Of a stretch of 64,000 bases of DNA, positions 20,968-31,662 are shown one piece after another. The first letter of the stretch is position 1; every line of letters begins with the position of its first letter. Origin of the DNA: Tenrec ecaudatus (lineage: Eukaryota > Chordata > Mammalia > Afrosoricida > Tenrecidae); the NCBI RefSeq assembly GCF_050624435.1, contig NC_134541.1, positions 12,662,995 to 12,726,994 on the forward strand, in the 5' to 3' direction. A model generated the notes under the pieces. That model worked only from the letters and a program-made list of their open reading frames with translations. It did no database searches and was not told where the DNA came from. The translations under genes and the position numbers were made by a program.

Positions 20968-21116
20968 GGTTCAATAATAATTATCTCCAAAGTTGGTCAC
21001 TAGGCCTTTCTTCTTTCTTCCACGGCACCTCTGACTGGCTTCAGCCCTCCAATCTTCCTGTGAGCCTTCTTGACCACTGGCATGGCCCAAGGACTCCACT
21101 TAGTCATTAAACAGCT
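20968..21116. other. Spacer
   Basis: Nothing recognised. Confidence 0.4.
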
Positions 21117-21317
21117 AAACGCTGCCATTTAGCCGTTGCTCTGACTCGCAGTAACCCTGTAGGGCAGAGCAGAACTGCCTCTGTGGGGTCCAAAGCAGCA
21201 AACCTTTATGGAAGTAGAAAACCTCGTGTTTCTCCTGTGGAGCGGCTGTGGTTTTTGAACAGCCGACCTTGCAGTGGGCCGCCCAGCGCCTAACCCACTA
21301 CGCCAACAGGCCTCCTG
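21117..21317 (-). mobile_element. AfroSINE
   Basis: 'agtaaccctgtagggcagag', 'gtggggtccaaagcagcaaa', 'ttgaacagccgaccttgcag', 'aacccactacgccaacaggc'. Near full length. Confidence 0.85.
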
Positions 21318-21935
21318 ACTTAGTCGTTTGGAAAATACAAAGAGAAGCCACAGTGAGCACCATTGCGCACCTATTAGAATGCAATTGAAATATCGAGACA
21401 CAAAACCACACGCCTGACCGCAGACGTTTTCAGGGTGGCTGCACCACAGTGAGGACATTTTGGAAAATCAGCACGGCAGTTTGGGGTCAAGGTCAACACA
21501 CGGACCCGGACATCTCACCCTTAGGCATTTATTCACTCGGGATAAAACGGACCAGTACGTGAAAACCCAATGTCAATTCTCATTCCTGAAAACTGCAAAC
21601 ACCCCAGAGACCCCATGCAAATCAAACTGTGGCACAGTCGCCCGTGGAGTACTGGTCAGGGGTGAGTCCAGAGCAGGCTACCGATGCCACACGGCACACA
21701 CAAGTCCTCTTAAGCATCAAGCTGAGTGGATGAAGCCAAACTCAAAAGACGGTACAACTCTCAGATCCAACACGTCTATGACATTTTGGAAAGGGAAACT
21801 GTATAGGAACGGAAACCAGCCATGAAGTTCAAAACCTCAAGGAGCTTATCTGTGAGGTTAGAAGTTCAGGGTCATAGTGCCCTTGGAGGGAAAGTGAGGG
21901 GGTGGGGGAAGGGTCTGCGGAGGTGGTGATGGTCT
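21318..21935 (+). mobile_element. Old L1 3' region
   Basis: 'ccacagtgagcaccattgcg', 'cacctattagaatgcaattg', 'cccttaggcatttattcact' and 'aaaggg' blocks follow the order of mammalian L1 ORF2 end and UTR. Strongly diverged. Confidence 0.55.
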
Positions 21936-22009
21936 GCTTGTTCATTTGGGGGTAGTTACATGGCTGTGATGATTCTTCGGGCTAGACCCAAAAGCCCTGA
22001 GCTCTTCCT

Positions 22010-22708
22010 TGTCTAGTTCAATACCAGAACAAATTCCCCAAGACCTGATAGACAGAGGGGGACTGTCCCTGCCAGCCTCCAGGGATGTCATCCTTGTGGA
22101 GATGGACGGCCACATCTTTGCTGGGGCTAGTAGGTTCAACCCTGTGTTAGTCCAGGTTCACTAGAGAAACAAATTCTTAGATTCTCATTTGTATATAAGA
22201 AAGAGCTTTATGTCAAAGAGTAATTGTATATTAAGAACCCATCCCAGCCCCATCCAGATCAAGTCCATAAGTCCGATATTAGCCCATATGTCCGATAACA
22301 ATCCATAAAGTCCTCTTCAGACTCACGAAACACATGCAATGACGCTGAGTGCAGGATGATCACAGGCCAGTGAGCGGCTTGTGGATCCAGTGGCTGCAGA
22401 AGCACCTCAGCACTGGCATGGGTCTCCATGTGGCTCCTCCAGCTCCGAGGCTCTGGCTGCCATCAGCGTAGCTCCATGTGTCTTGTCAGCAGGAAAATGA
22501 AGCAGAGTCTGGGTCTGACCTCCATCGAGCTATTTATCTTTCTAGTGCCTCCAAATGAGGTCATCAAGCTGTGACCTGATTGACAGGCTAAACTCCACCC
22601 CTTCACTTTTAATAGTCTCAAGTTGACACAAGATTGTGTAATCACCACAAGTCCTTCACTTTTCAGTTAGCCGTTGAGCGCTTAGACACTGTACCACAGG
22701 GTTCCTTC
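22010..22708 (-). mobile_element. AfroSINE-like SINE split by an LTR
   Basis: The 3' half is 22010-22142 ('gggactgtccctgccagcct', 'gctagtaggttcaacc') and the 5' half is 22650-22708 ('ttcagttagccgttgagcgc', 'ctgtaccacagggttcc'). The two halves join into one reverse SINE once the LTR at 22143-22649 is removed. Confidence 0.65.
22143..22649 (-). mobile_element. Solo LTR (ERVL/MaLR-like)
   Basis: About 507 bp. Read on the minus strand it starts TGTGGTGATTACACAATC and ends CTAACACA. It contains 'gaggtcatcaagctgtgacc', 'tagctccatgtgtcttgtca' and 'aaagtcctcttcagactcac', shared in inverse order with 58730-59214. No internal genes; family name unverified. Confidence 0.7.
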
Positions 22709-23094
22709 CAAACCTCATCTGGCCCCCTGAAAAGGTCTCTCTCCTACCTGTACAGGTTGCTATCCATGAAACCTGCTTCCATCCTTCCATCCAGCTGAAA
22801 CAGAAGCAACTTTCCAACAGGAACTGATCCTAGCTCTTCCCACCTCCCAGCCTCATGCCTGAAACCAGTCATGTAGTCATCAAACAAATATTCCTGGGCC
22901 ACCTAGGCAGACAGCACACCCTATTCTAAGATTCGAGGTGACTTCCCCCAAGGATGATCTTCAATTATAAAGTCTGGAGTTGACCTTGGGCACAGGTGCG
23001 TACTACAGTGTAAACAGGGGGTCAACGGTGATGTACATGAGAGAAGTCTGTAAGTATGATGCAAAAAGGGACTGGGGAGATGAGGGGAGTACAG
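22709..23094. other. Unique sequence, possible MIR/L2 remnant
   Basis: 'catcaaacaaatattcctgg' near 22877 resembles a reverse L2/MIR 3' end. Otherwise nothing. Confidence 0.4.
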
Positions 23095-23860
23095 GACACC
23101 TCCAAATAGGAGGGCACTCCTTGGGCCTGAGGGCCCAGGCCTATGGTTTCAGGGAACATCAGGGTCAATTGGCTTAACAGTCCACAAAGACAATGTTCTA
23201 CATCCAACTGGGATCCTCCTGGGACCTTAAAAGTTCATGAGTGGCCTCGTAAGGTGAAGGAAAACAAAGATGCACGGAAGCAATTAGTGCAATGGACTAA
23301 TGGGCATGCAAACAGATCAGTTCCCATCACCTGCGAGCAAAAGCACTAGCTGGAGCCCAGCGCCCAAGACTGACTGCTCTGGAAGAAGATACATTAGGAA
23401 GTCCGGGAGAGGGACAATGGGAGAAAAGCATGGAACAAACCTCAAAATCATGAAAAGAATTTTTTTTTAAAGGCCAGGTTGCTGGCTGGAGCGAGGCTGG
23501 GGCCTCTGAGTTGATGGCCCTTCGTCATCCTTCCAGTCTGGGAATGAACTCACCCGCATGGCTCATTTTCTGCCCAATAATAGACATAAGGGGGCCTGTA
23601 ATGCCAGGAAATTACAGAAATAATGAACCATTTGAGATCCAAAGGGTAGCATTTACCTAAGGTCAAAGTTCAGAAGGGACGGTGAAGACAGCCTGGAAAC
23701 GGGAAACACAGGGAGGAAATGGGATAAGCGACAAGTGGGCCGTGGGGACTGCAACCCATGACATGAAACAAAATGTGTCTGAATTGCTGAATGGAAAATG
23801 GATCTCCTCTGTCAGCCTACACCCAATTCACAATAAAGAGTTGGGTTTTTGTAATGACTA
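23095..23860 (+). mobile_element. L1 3' UTR
   Basis: 'gggtcaattggcttaacagt', 'ccttaaaagttcatgagtgg', 'ttgagatccaaagggtagca', 'acaccca attcacaataaag'-type ending near 23820. Same family and order as 14125-14770. Confidence 0.7.
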
Positions 23861-24005
23861 AAACAAGAGATGGGTATGCCTCAGCTCCAACGCACTGTTT
23901 CCAAGGAAGACTATGGGTAGGTTTTTCCAAATCCTAGTTTTACCAAGAAACTAGGAATCCAATTTCGTGCAGACTCTGTGAGGATGTTTGTTTTCCTCCC
24001 AATGA
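23861..24005. other. Spacer
   Basis: Nothing recognised. Confidence 0.4.
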
Positions 24006-24092
24006 AACCACTAAACAGTGTCACGATAAATGGGGGAAATATGGAAGCTGTCAGGATTTCATTTAACTTGGACGCCCAGTCAATGCTCATGG

Positions 24093-24867
24093 AAGCCGTT
24101 GCTGCTGGTGGTGGGTGCTGTTGAGTCGGCAGCCCTACGAGCGACAGAAAGAAACCCTGCTTGGTTCAAGGCCATCCTCACAGTTGTTCTGATCCTTGAG
24201 CTCATTGTTGCAGCCACTGGGTCAATCCACCTTTTTCACGACCCCTCTACTTTACCAAGAATGACGTCCTTCTCCAGGGACTTGCCTCTCCTGATAACAC
24301 GTCCAAAGCACCCGAGACGAAGTCTCACCACCCTCACTTCTAAGGAGTATTCTGGCTGTCCCTCTGCCAATGCAGACTTGTTTGGTCTTGTGGCAGCTGA
24401 TGATTTTTTGAATATTATTTACCAGCATCACAATTCAAACGGAACAATTCTTATCCAGTCTTCCTGATTCAATGTCCAATTGTTGCATGAATACAAAAAA
24501 AAAATCCATTGCCATCAAGTCGATGCTGACTCATAGTCAGCCTAGAGGACAGGGCAGAACTGGCCCTGTGGGTTTCCAAGAGTGGAAATCTTCCTGCAAG
24601 TAGGAAGATCCATCTTTCTCCCCCGAGCAGCTGCTTGTTTCTAAGAGCTGACCTTGCAGTGAGTGGTCCAACTTTTAATCACTATGCCCCCTGAGGCAAG
24701 GTACCAGAGGTGACTGAAAATACCGTGGCTTGGGTCAGGTGCACCTTCATCCGCAAAGTAACATCCTTGCTTTTCAACACTTTCGAGAGGTCTTGTGCAG
24801 CAGATTTGCCTATGTAATGTGCTATTTGATCTCTTGACTGCTGCATCCCTGAGCATTGATTGTGGAT
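24093..24867 (-). mobile_element. RTE LINE 3' end, inserted in the forward RTE
   Basis: Reverse order: 'gttgctgctggtggtgggtg', 'attgttgcagccactgggtc', 'cttctccagggacttgcctc', 'caatgcagacttgtttggtc', then after an AfroSINE 'taccgtggcttgggtcaggt', 'agatttgcctatgtaatg', 'gattgtggatcgaagc'. It overlaps the same RTE segment as the host copy, giving a short inverted repeat at the junction. Confidence 0.85.
24499..24702 (-). mobile_element. AfroSINE inside the reverse RTE
   Basis: 'catcaagtcgatgctgactc', 'ctagaggacagggcagaact', 'gaaatcttcctgcaagtagg', 'gagctgaccttgcagtgagt', 'aatcactatgccccctgagg'. An A-run of ten precedes it. Confidence 0.87.
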
Positions 24868-24959
24868 CGAAGCAAAAAGAGGATTTTATAAACTATAAAA
24901 AATATTTTATTGGTCAAATCTTCTGCAAAAGACCTCTTTAAAATGTTAAAAAGCAGCAA

Positions 24960-26522
24960 GGGGAGCAAAGCAATGAAGTCCCCAGGGAACACCAAAAACA
25001 GACTTTGGGACCAAGGATCAGAGTCAACCAGAAAGCACTCCTAAAGGTCAACAAACAGACCTGGAACTATTGATAGGCTTTTCCTTTTTAATCATTTTTT
25101 TGGGTGTTTTGTTTTATTTTGTTGTTTTGGTTTTTTTCCTGTCTTGTTTTTGTGCTTATTATTGTCTCTGCATGTCTATCTAGATAAGATAGGCAGGATA
25201 AACAATGCGGAGGAGAAAACAGTGGGACCAACAGTTCCAGGGGGACAGGGGAGAGGAGGAGGAAGAGGAAGAGGAAAGGAAGGGGGGAGTCAACCAACTC
25301 AGGGACAAGGGAACAACAAGTGATCTAAAATCGATGGCAGGGAGGGTATAGGATGCCTGGTAGGACTTGTAGCCTAGAGGAATTACTGAAACTCAAATGA
25401 AGGATGAACATGATAGTGGGACAAGAGGAAAGTAAACGGAAATAGAGGAAAGAACTAGGAGGCAAAGAACATTTATAGAAGTCTAAATACAGGTATGTAC
25501 ATACATAAATATATTTGTGTATAATAATAGGGCAATAGATCTACGTACATATGTTAAGTATTAAGGTAGCAGATGGGCATTGGGCCTCTACTCAAGTACT
25601 CCCTCAATGCAAGAATACTTTGTTCTAATAACCCAGCATTCTGTGACGCTCACCTGCCCTACACAATTGCTGAAGACAAAGCAGGTGCATAAGCAAATGT
25701 GGTGAAGAAACCTGATGGTGGACCGGCTATCAAAAGATATAGCTTCTGGAGTCTTATAGGCTTGAAGATAAATAAGCAACCATCTAGCTGAGAAGCAACA
25801 AAACCCACATGGAAGAGACACACCAGCCTGTGTGATCATGAGGTTTCAATGGGATCAGGTATCAGGCATAAAAGACACAGAACAAAAAATCATATAGTTG
25901 GGAATGAAGGGGAGGTTTGGAGTGGAGACTCAAAGCCCATCTGTAGACAACTGGACATCCCCTTACAGAAGGGTCACAAGGAAGAGATAATCCAGTATAG
26001 CAGTATAGCACCAATGAAACATACAACTTTCCTCTAGTTCTTTAATGCTTCCTCCCCCCACTATCATGACCCCAATTCTACCTTACAAGTCCGGCTAGAT
26101 CAGAGCATGTACACCGATACAGATAAAAGTTGAAAACACAGGGAATCAAGGACAGATAAGCCCCTCAGGACCAATAATGAAAGTAGCGATGCCAGGAGGA
26201 GAAGGGGAAGGTGGGAGGAGAAAGGGGAACTGATCAGAGTGGTCTACATATAAACCCCTCCCAGGGGGATGGACAACAGAAAAGTGGGTGGACGGGGATA
26301 TCAGTCAGTGTAAGACATGAAAAAAAAAATTATAAATTATCAAGGGTTCATGAGAAATGGAGAGAAAGGAGCTGATACCAAGGGCTCAAGTAGAAAGAAA
26401 ATGTTTGGAAAATGATGATGGCAACATAGGTACAAATGTGCTTGACACAATGGATGAATATATGGATTGTGATAAGAGCTGTAAGAGCCCCCAATAAAAG
26501 TAATCAATTAAATTTTTTTAAA
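24960..26522 (+). mobile_element. Unclassified 1.55-kb retroelement, longest copy
   Basis: Starts after 'gttaaaaagca' of the RTE and ends 'gagcccccaataaaagtaat' with an A/T tail. No open frame over about 85 codons on either strand, so it appears non-coding. Parts recur at 3924, 38975, 42190-43536 (reverse) and 45840, always sharing the 3' end but with different 5' starts, and three of those have clear target-site duplications. It carries an AATAAA-type signal close to the 3' end. This is the pattern of a LINE-mobilised element. It may be the 3' UTR of a tenrec L1, a non-autonomous family, or a dispersed retrocopy of a non-coding RNA. Confidence 0.7.
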
Positions 26523-27003
26523 GTAAAGATGTCACTTTGAGGACTAAGTACAACAAACCATGGTATTTTATCTCCTCATCTACATTCAAGCTGGACAATA
26601 CATAAAGAAGACCAGCGAAGAAATGATGGATGTGGGTGAATGTGTTGGCGAGGAAGACTGGTAATCCCACGGGCTGCCAGGTGAAGGACCCATCTGTTTG
26701 GGGAGGGGATGTCCAGCTGGATTGCTCCTTAGAAGTGAGGATGGGGAGACTTCGTCTCACCTACGTGGCCCTGTGATCGAGCAGGACCAGTCCCTGAGAA
26801 GAAGGACAATCCTGGTAAAACGGAGGGTCAGTGAGGAAGAAGAAGGAAGAGGCCATAAAGAGACAGACGGGCACAGTGGCTGCAGCCAGGGCGCAGACAC
26901 AGCGCTGATTGTGAGGCTGGCGCCCGACTGGGCAGGGTGTCATGGTCTTGTACGTGGGGTCACTGAGTCGAAAGCAGCTCAACAGCACCTAACAACAACA
27001 ACG

Positions 27004-27924
27004 TGAGCCTTCTGATCATTTTTAAAGGTCAACGCTCCATTTTTGAAGTGTGTTCAGCCTTCTAGGAGGCTGGGACCCACAGTTGGGACATGACTGAGAG
27101 ATACAAATTTGCTACCTCTGGCGATGGCCTTCTCAAAACGAGGAAGGGTCTTTTCTATGTCTGTGCACCTTGGCACCTGACCCAGAGCCTGGTGCATAAT
27201 GGTCCAGGCTCAACCTTCATGAAGGCCTCAACCTTCCAAGCTTTGTCATTGGCTGTTCCTACTGCTGGAGCAACAGCCTTCTCTCACCTTGACATCTGAC
27301 ACCTGACACCCCGCGGGCACTGTCTCACCCTTCTCCCTGGCTGTTTGTAGTCATTGCTGCCTTGAGGGCTCTATGTGTCCTGTGTCCTCCATTTGGAATC
27401 TTGTCCCTCCACCTTCTCCCCTGGGTTAGTAGCTCCTTCCATGTGCAAAAAACAGCTCGGACTGACTACACCCCAAAAGGAGTAAACGTCGTGGCTCAGG
27501 AAGCTAAGAATCCCCAGGGTGTCCTGCTCATTTCAGGTATAGCTGGATCCAGGGTTCAGCCCATGTCCAGGTCTGTATAGGTTGTCTCTCGGGCAGATTT
27601 TTCGCTTGTGATGTTCCTGTTGGTCCAGATGATCATGTACTCACTTGCATCTCCTTCACAATTAATTTCCAGCCACCAAAGTCCCAGGACCCAATCTCAT
27701 TGGACAGGTTTGGTCCCATGGCCATCCCTGAACTCATCACGGGAGCAAGACATGATTGTGCGTCCTTACTGGGAGCCACCGGTCTAGAATACTCCATCCA
27801 AACCTCACAATCTCAGGAATAGAGGAAGTTCTTCAGTGAGAAATTAGGGTGCTTCAAATGGGGGCACCAACCTGCCCATGAACATCCCAGTGCCCCTTCT
27901 CCTGGCAAATGCTCGCTCATTCTA
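27004..27924. other. Unique sequence, about 0.9 kb
   Basis: A stretch around 27440-27780 ('tagctggatccagggttcag', 'ccaatctcattggacaggtt') looks like an old interspersed repeat that I cannot name. No gene signal. Confidence 0.4.
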
Positions 27925-28010
27925 GCATGCTGTGTGACCTCAGGCCACCCTTTTCTTCTCTCTGGGCCTCATGTTCCTCCTCTGAAAAATGGGGAAGGAG
28001 GCCATTTGAA
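27925..28010 (+). mobile_element. MIR SINE fragment
   Basis: 'atgctgtgtgacctcaggcc', 'tctctgggcctcatgttcct', 'cctctgaaaaatggggaag'. Confidence 0.75.
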
Positions 28011-28680
28011 TTCCAACATTCCAGAATTCTGGGCCAGCTTCCAGAACTGGCGGCTGTTCCCTAAATCCCAGAAACGTTCCGGTACTTCTGGGGACGGAAG
28101 TGGAGCATCAGCCAGAACCCTCTCCAGCCCCCTGCCTGGGAACGTGCTAAGAAGATGACAATTGGGCTGCCTTCTGCCGAAATTCCAGTCTCATCGGGGC
28201 CTTGCCAAGGAAAACAAGCCCAAGAACCAGGCCTTAAAGGTGAGCATACTTGACGAGTTTTAAGATGACAAATTATTTACACAGGTGTGGGAACCGGCCC
28301 CTCGCTTTCTTTTCTTTCTCTTCCTCCCCTTTCCAAATTCTTTCCCCTGAGGGCGTTGACAGATGTGCCAAGGGAGGGGGTAGTTGGTCCTGGGGATCTG
28401 CCTGGAGGAAGACCAAGGCCCAGAGGAAGGAAGGAGGGGCAGAGCAACAGGAGAGAGGGCATCAGACTGAAGGCAGTCAGGTTTCCCTCAACTAAGCTAC
28501 CTTCTTGCTCACAGTGCCCATTACCTGGGAAAGAGTGGCGTTCTGAGCATGCCAAAGTCTCCTGAGTCTTTCAAGAGAATTGGGCAGGGTGTGTCTTTTG
28601 TCCAGAGTGGCGATGGAGAGCCAGCGAGGTGTGATACAGAAGACCTGGGAGCTGGCAGGGGACACTGGGCAGCAGGAGGC
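28011..28680. other. Unique sequence
   Basis: No repeat or coding family recognised. Overlapping frames of about 90 codons on both strands have no domain. Confidence 0.45.
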
Positions 28681-29140
28681 TATGGGTTCTTGAACACCTA
28701 CTATGTGAGGCACCGTCCTAGTGAACCAGGTGGCATCCCATGACCTCATGAGACAAAGAAACAAGAGGCCAGTACCCGGGGCCTTTAAGACAAAACGAAA
28801 CCAAGTAAAGGGGTGATCAGGGCCTCTCTAGGTGGTGCCCTGGAAGCTGTGAGAGAGGGGAACAGCCATGGGGAGACAGGAAGCAAGGGTACTCCAGGTA
28901 GACGGCCCACCTTGGGCAAAGCCCTGAGATCGGAAGTCACCCAGAGAGCTCAAGGAACAGATAGAAGGCCAGTGTGTGCGGAACAAGGAGAGGAGCAAGA
29001 GGGGACGCACCAGGGGTGGGGATGAGCCTGCCCATTTTAGAGCAGGAAACAGGCCCAGAGAAGGACAGTGGCTTACCCAGGGACACACAGCATAGTCCCG
29101 TGCCAGCCCCTTCCATCTGGTTCACAAGCCCATGCCCCTG
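28681..29140 (-). mobile_element. L2 and MIR fragments
   Basis: 'gaacacctactatgtgaggc' (28695) and, at 28860-29000, the reverse L2 blocks 'caccttgggcaaagccctga' and 'ggaacagatagaaggccagt'. At 29020-29130, 'cccattttagagcaggaaac' and 'ggcttacccagggacacac' are the reverse MIR core. Confidence 0.6.
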
Positions 29141-29279
29141 GGCTTCTGCATGGGGAGTGGATAAAGCAAGGGGTCTCGGAGGGGCATCTTGGGACTAACT
29201 CTGTTCCGTGTAGGAAGAAAGTGGAGGCGATATAGCTTCTGAGTCATGGGGGTCTCTCCTCTAGGCTCCCAAGCCACAA

Positions 29280-29385
29280 TGGACCCTGCCTCAGTTTACC
29301 CACCGAAAAAGAAGTGGGTTTAATAGCATGTCTGCCTCCGGTGCTGACTTCAGAGGCGTGCTATGAGGGTTAATTACTGCCTGGC
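29280..29385 (+). mobile_element. MIR SINE fragment
   Basis: 'cctgcctcagtttacccacc' then 'gaagtgggtttaatagcatg' and 'tatgagggttaattactgcc'. Confidence 0.6.
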
Positions 29386-29480
29386 AGCTCCGGAGCCTTG
29401 ATGAAAGGTGGCGGGAAGTGGGCCTTATTAACCCGGCCGGTAATTACCCCAGCTGAGGAGAGCCATAGCCAGAGTTCCCG
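29386..29480. promoter_or_regulatory. Candidate conserved non-coding element
   Basis: Contains 'gggccttattaacccggccg' directly followed by 'gtaattacccc': two TAAT/ATTA homeodomain-type cores in a GC-rich setting. Conservation cannot be tested here; this is an impression from composition only. Confidence 0.2.
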
Positions 29481-30607
29481 GGCCTCCGGTTCACACTCAG
29501 GCTCATCCCCTCCCACGTCCGTAGCCAATGTGTTGCGGACATCGGCCTGACCGTCCTCCCCGGCTCTGAGCCCCTGTCCCAGGTCAGGCAGGGCTGGGGC
29601 CGTGAACAGTCACATACCACGTAGGTCCAGGTTCAGAGCCCCAGTTTCTTCTGTACAGTAGGGGTCGGAACCCGGCCTGACTCCAGGGTGCACCGCACAC
29701 TGCGAAGCAGTCACATAATCATCTGGCGGGTGGCCTCGCGGTCTGGCCATGGCCACCCACACCATCAACCACCTTGGCTTCCATGATCGGACAGGAGCAG
29801 TCACAAACACCTATAGGATGCTGCTGACGGGGTCTCGGATCGCCCCTCTCTTGGGCCTCAGAACCAGGCTCCAATGACCCCTTCCTGCAAGCCCACCTGT
29901 CCCTCTATCCCTGTCTCCTAGCCCCTGGGTCTCAGTCTCTCTGTCTCACAGGACCCAGCTCTTCGGCCAGCTGTGGGCGCACACCTGGTCTCCAGTGTGG
30001 TTAACTAACCTGATCCAAGGATCAGTCCTCTGTGGGGGAGACACAAGGGCCAGGGCCCCCTCTTCCTCCTATCGATCCTCGTGAGACAGCATCATGCCCA
30101 CCTCACAGGGGAGGAGACTGAGGGTCCAGGAAGAAAGGCCAACGCCCTCCACTCCTGAGAAGTGGAGTGAGGACAAGGGCCAGCGCCCACACCCACGGTG
30201 CTCACCTGGACTACTGACCCAAAGCGCTCAGCCCTCTCTGTCTCCTCAGTGGGGGAGACAGGCAGTAGGCCTGGCCTCTGTGTGTCACTAGGGGCTGCCC
30301 TGCAGGTGCAGGCTGGGGACCAGGTGGGCTGCTTCCTCCCACTGGTCTCACTGACACTGCACCAACCACACGCTCCGCTTGCCCCCAGCCTCTGTCCCTT
30401 CGTCCCTTCACCTGGAAGGCTGCCCCACCTCTTCGCAAGCTGGCCTCTCTTTCCATCCAGTCTCTTTTCAGATGTCCCCTCCTGAAAGGCCCCCCAGGCT
30501 GTCTCTCCCACCCTTGCCTCATTTTCTCCACAGACCCGACCACCTGGAAGAGACCCCCAGAGAGAGTGTGACCCCAGGACCAAAGGCTGCTTGTCGTATG
30601 CACCAAC
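29481..30607. other. Unique GC-rich sequence
   Basis: A reverse MIR-like core is at 30090-30130 ('gcccacctcacaggggagga'). The 264-codon reverse frame 30092-30886 runs through this region and into an AfroSINE, so it is not a real gene. No exon structure recognised. Confidence 0.45.
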
Positions 30608-30777
30608 GTAGCTCACTGCCTTCAGTCCATTCTGACTCAGAGTGTCCCTGTGGGTGAGGCTCCCAGACTGTAACTGTTCACAGGAGTGGAAAGCCCGTCT
30701 TTCTCCTGGTGGTTTTGAACTGCTGACCTTGTGGATCATAGCCCAACACATTACCACTCTGCCACCAGAGCTCCTGC
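30608..30777 (-). mobile_element. AfroSINE
   Basis: 'gactgtaactgttcacagga', 'ttttgaactgctgaccttgt', 'attaccactctgccaccaga'. Confidence 0.85.
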
Positions 30778-31225
30778 CCGGAGCACAGTGGGGCTCAATA
30801 AATGTTTGTTGAAGGGGTGACCTGTTTTTGGAGATCAGAGTGTGATTTGTCAGGAGCTTGTTCCAAGGGCCGGGCGCCTGGGCCATCTCTCCACTGGGCT
30901 CTCGGTAACAAGCAGGGTCGGTTTTCTATCAGACTAAGAAAGGATGGAGGTGAGATCCAGTGCGCCTGTGCTGACGACTAAGATGGCAAACAGCGGGGAC
31001 TGAAGATCAGAAAATGAGGGTGTGTGGCTTCTAGCTGGAGATCCAGAGCAGGCAGGGGACCTGGAGTGGAGCTCTTGTTATCTCCTGGCTGTGGAGACCC
31101 AGCTGAGTCAGCTTCCAAGGACATCCTCAGCCTTCCCGCCCTCGAATCCCCTTCCAACCCCAAACATGACAGCCCTGAGGGTACAGGAATGGGGGTTGGG
31201 GGTGAAGCATGAATGACTACAACCT
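30778..31225. other. Unique sequence
   Basis: Begins with 'ggctcaataaatgtttgttg' (30790), the end of an L2/MIR-type repeat. Otherwise nothing. Confidence 0.4.
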
Positions 31226-31500
31226 CACTCAAGAGGAGTGACCAACAGAATGCTGTGAAAGGAGATCAGGGATGGAGTAAGAGATGGCAAAAATAAATAA
31301 ATAAGGACTCCTGGGGGCTGGGGGGGGGGGAGCGAGGGGATAGAGGGGAGCTGATGTCCAGGAGCGCAAGAGGAAAGTGTTTGGGAATTGACTGTGGCAG
31401 CAATGATATGCTACTGCTTGATGTGATTGAACCGTGACAACTTATGTGACGTCTGTGAGAGCTGCCAATAGAAAGAAACGAATTAAATTAAGAAATGTAA
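31226..31500 (+). mobile_element. L1-like 3' end
   Basis: 'gtgtttgggaattgactgtg', 'gcagcaatgatatgctactg', 'gagagctgccaatagaaa', with a G-run at 31318-31331 and an A-rich end. It resembles the 3' ends at 9405 and 47111, but the assignment is loose. Confidence 0.45.
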
Positions 31501-31662
31501 AAGAGTGTGATTTGTATGAGTTCCGTGGTGGGGAGAGTGAGTGTTCGGGGTGAAATGTCTCCCCCAAAGGAGGGAATTCTTCTGCGGGGTCTTGGAGAGC
31601 CTGCCACTCAGCATATCACCTTCACAACAAGCAATCCTGTCTATGGAGCACTCACTGCACCA
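31501..31662. other. Unique spacer
   Basis: Nothing recognised. Confidence 0.4.

Larger units (their letters stand above)
24006..27003 (+). mobile_element. RTE LINE 3' half, split by two insertions
   Basis: Forward RTE found in three pieces: 24006-24092 ('agctgtcaggatttcattta', 'caatgctcatggaagc'), 24896-24958 ('aatcttctgcaaaagacctc'), and 26523-27003 ('aagatgtcactttgaggact' through 'gtggggtcactgagtcgaaa' to the (AAC)n end 'cacctaacaacaacaacg'). Joined, they follow the order seen at 18060-18730. The first gap holds a reverse RTE and the second the 1.55-kb unclassified element. The 3' terminus is the best preserved RTE end in the window. Non-functional fragment. Confidence 0.85.

Noticed and set aside
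24030..24467. 145-codon forward frame as a possible gene
   Set aside because: It is a chimera of forward and reverse RTE sequence across an insertion junction.
30092..30886. 264-codon reverse open frame
   Set aside because: Runs through an AfroSINE at 30608-30777 and an L2/MIR tail. No domain; the frame is open by composition.
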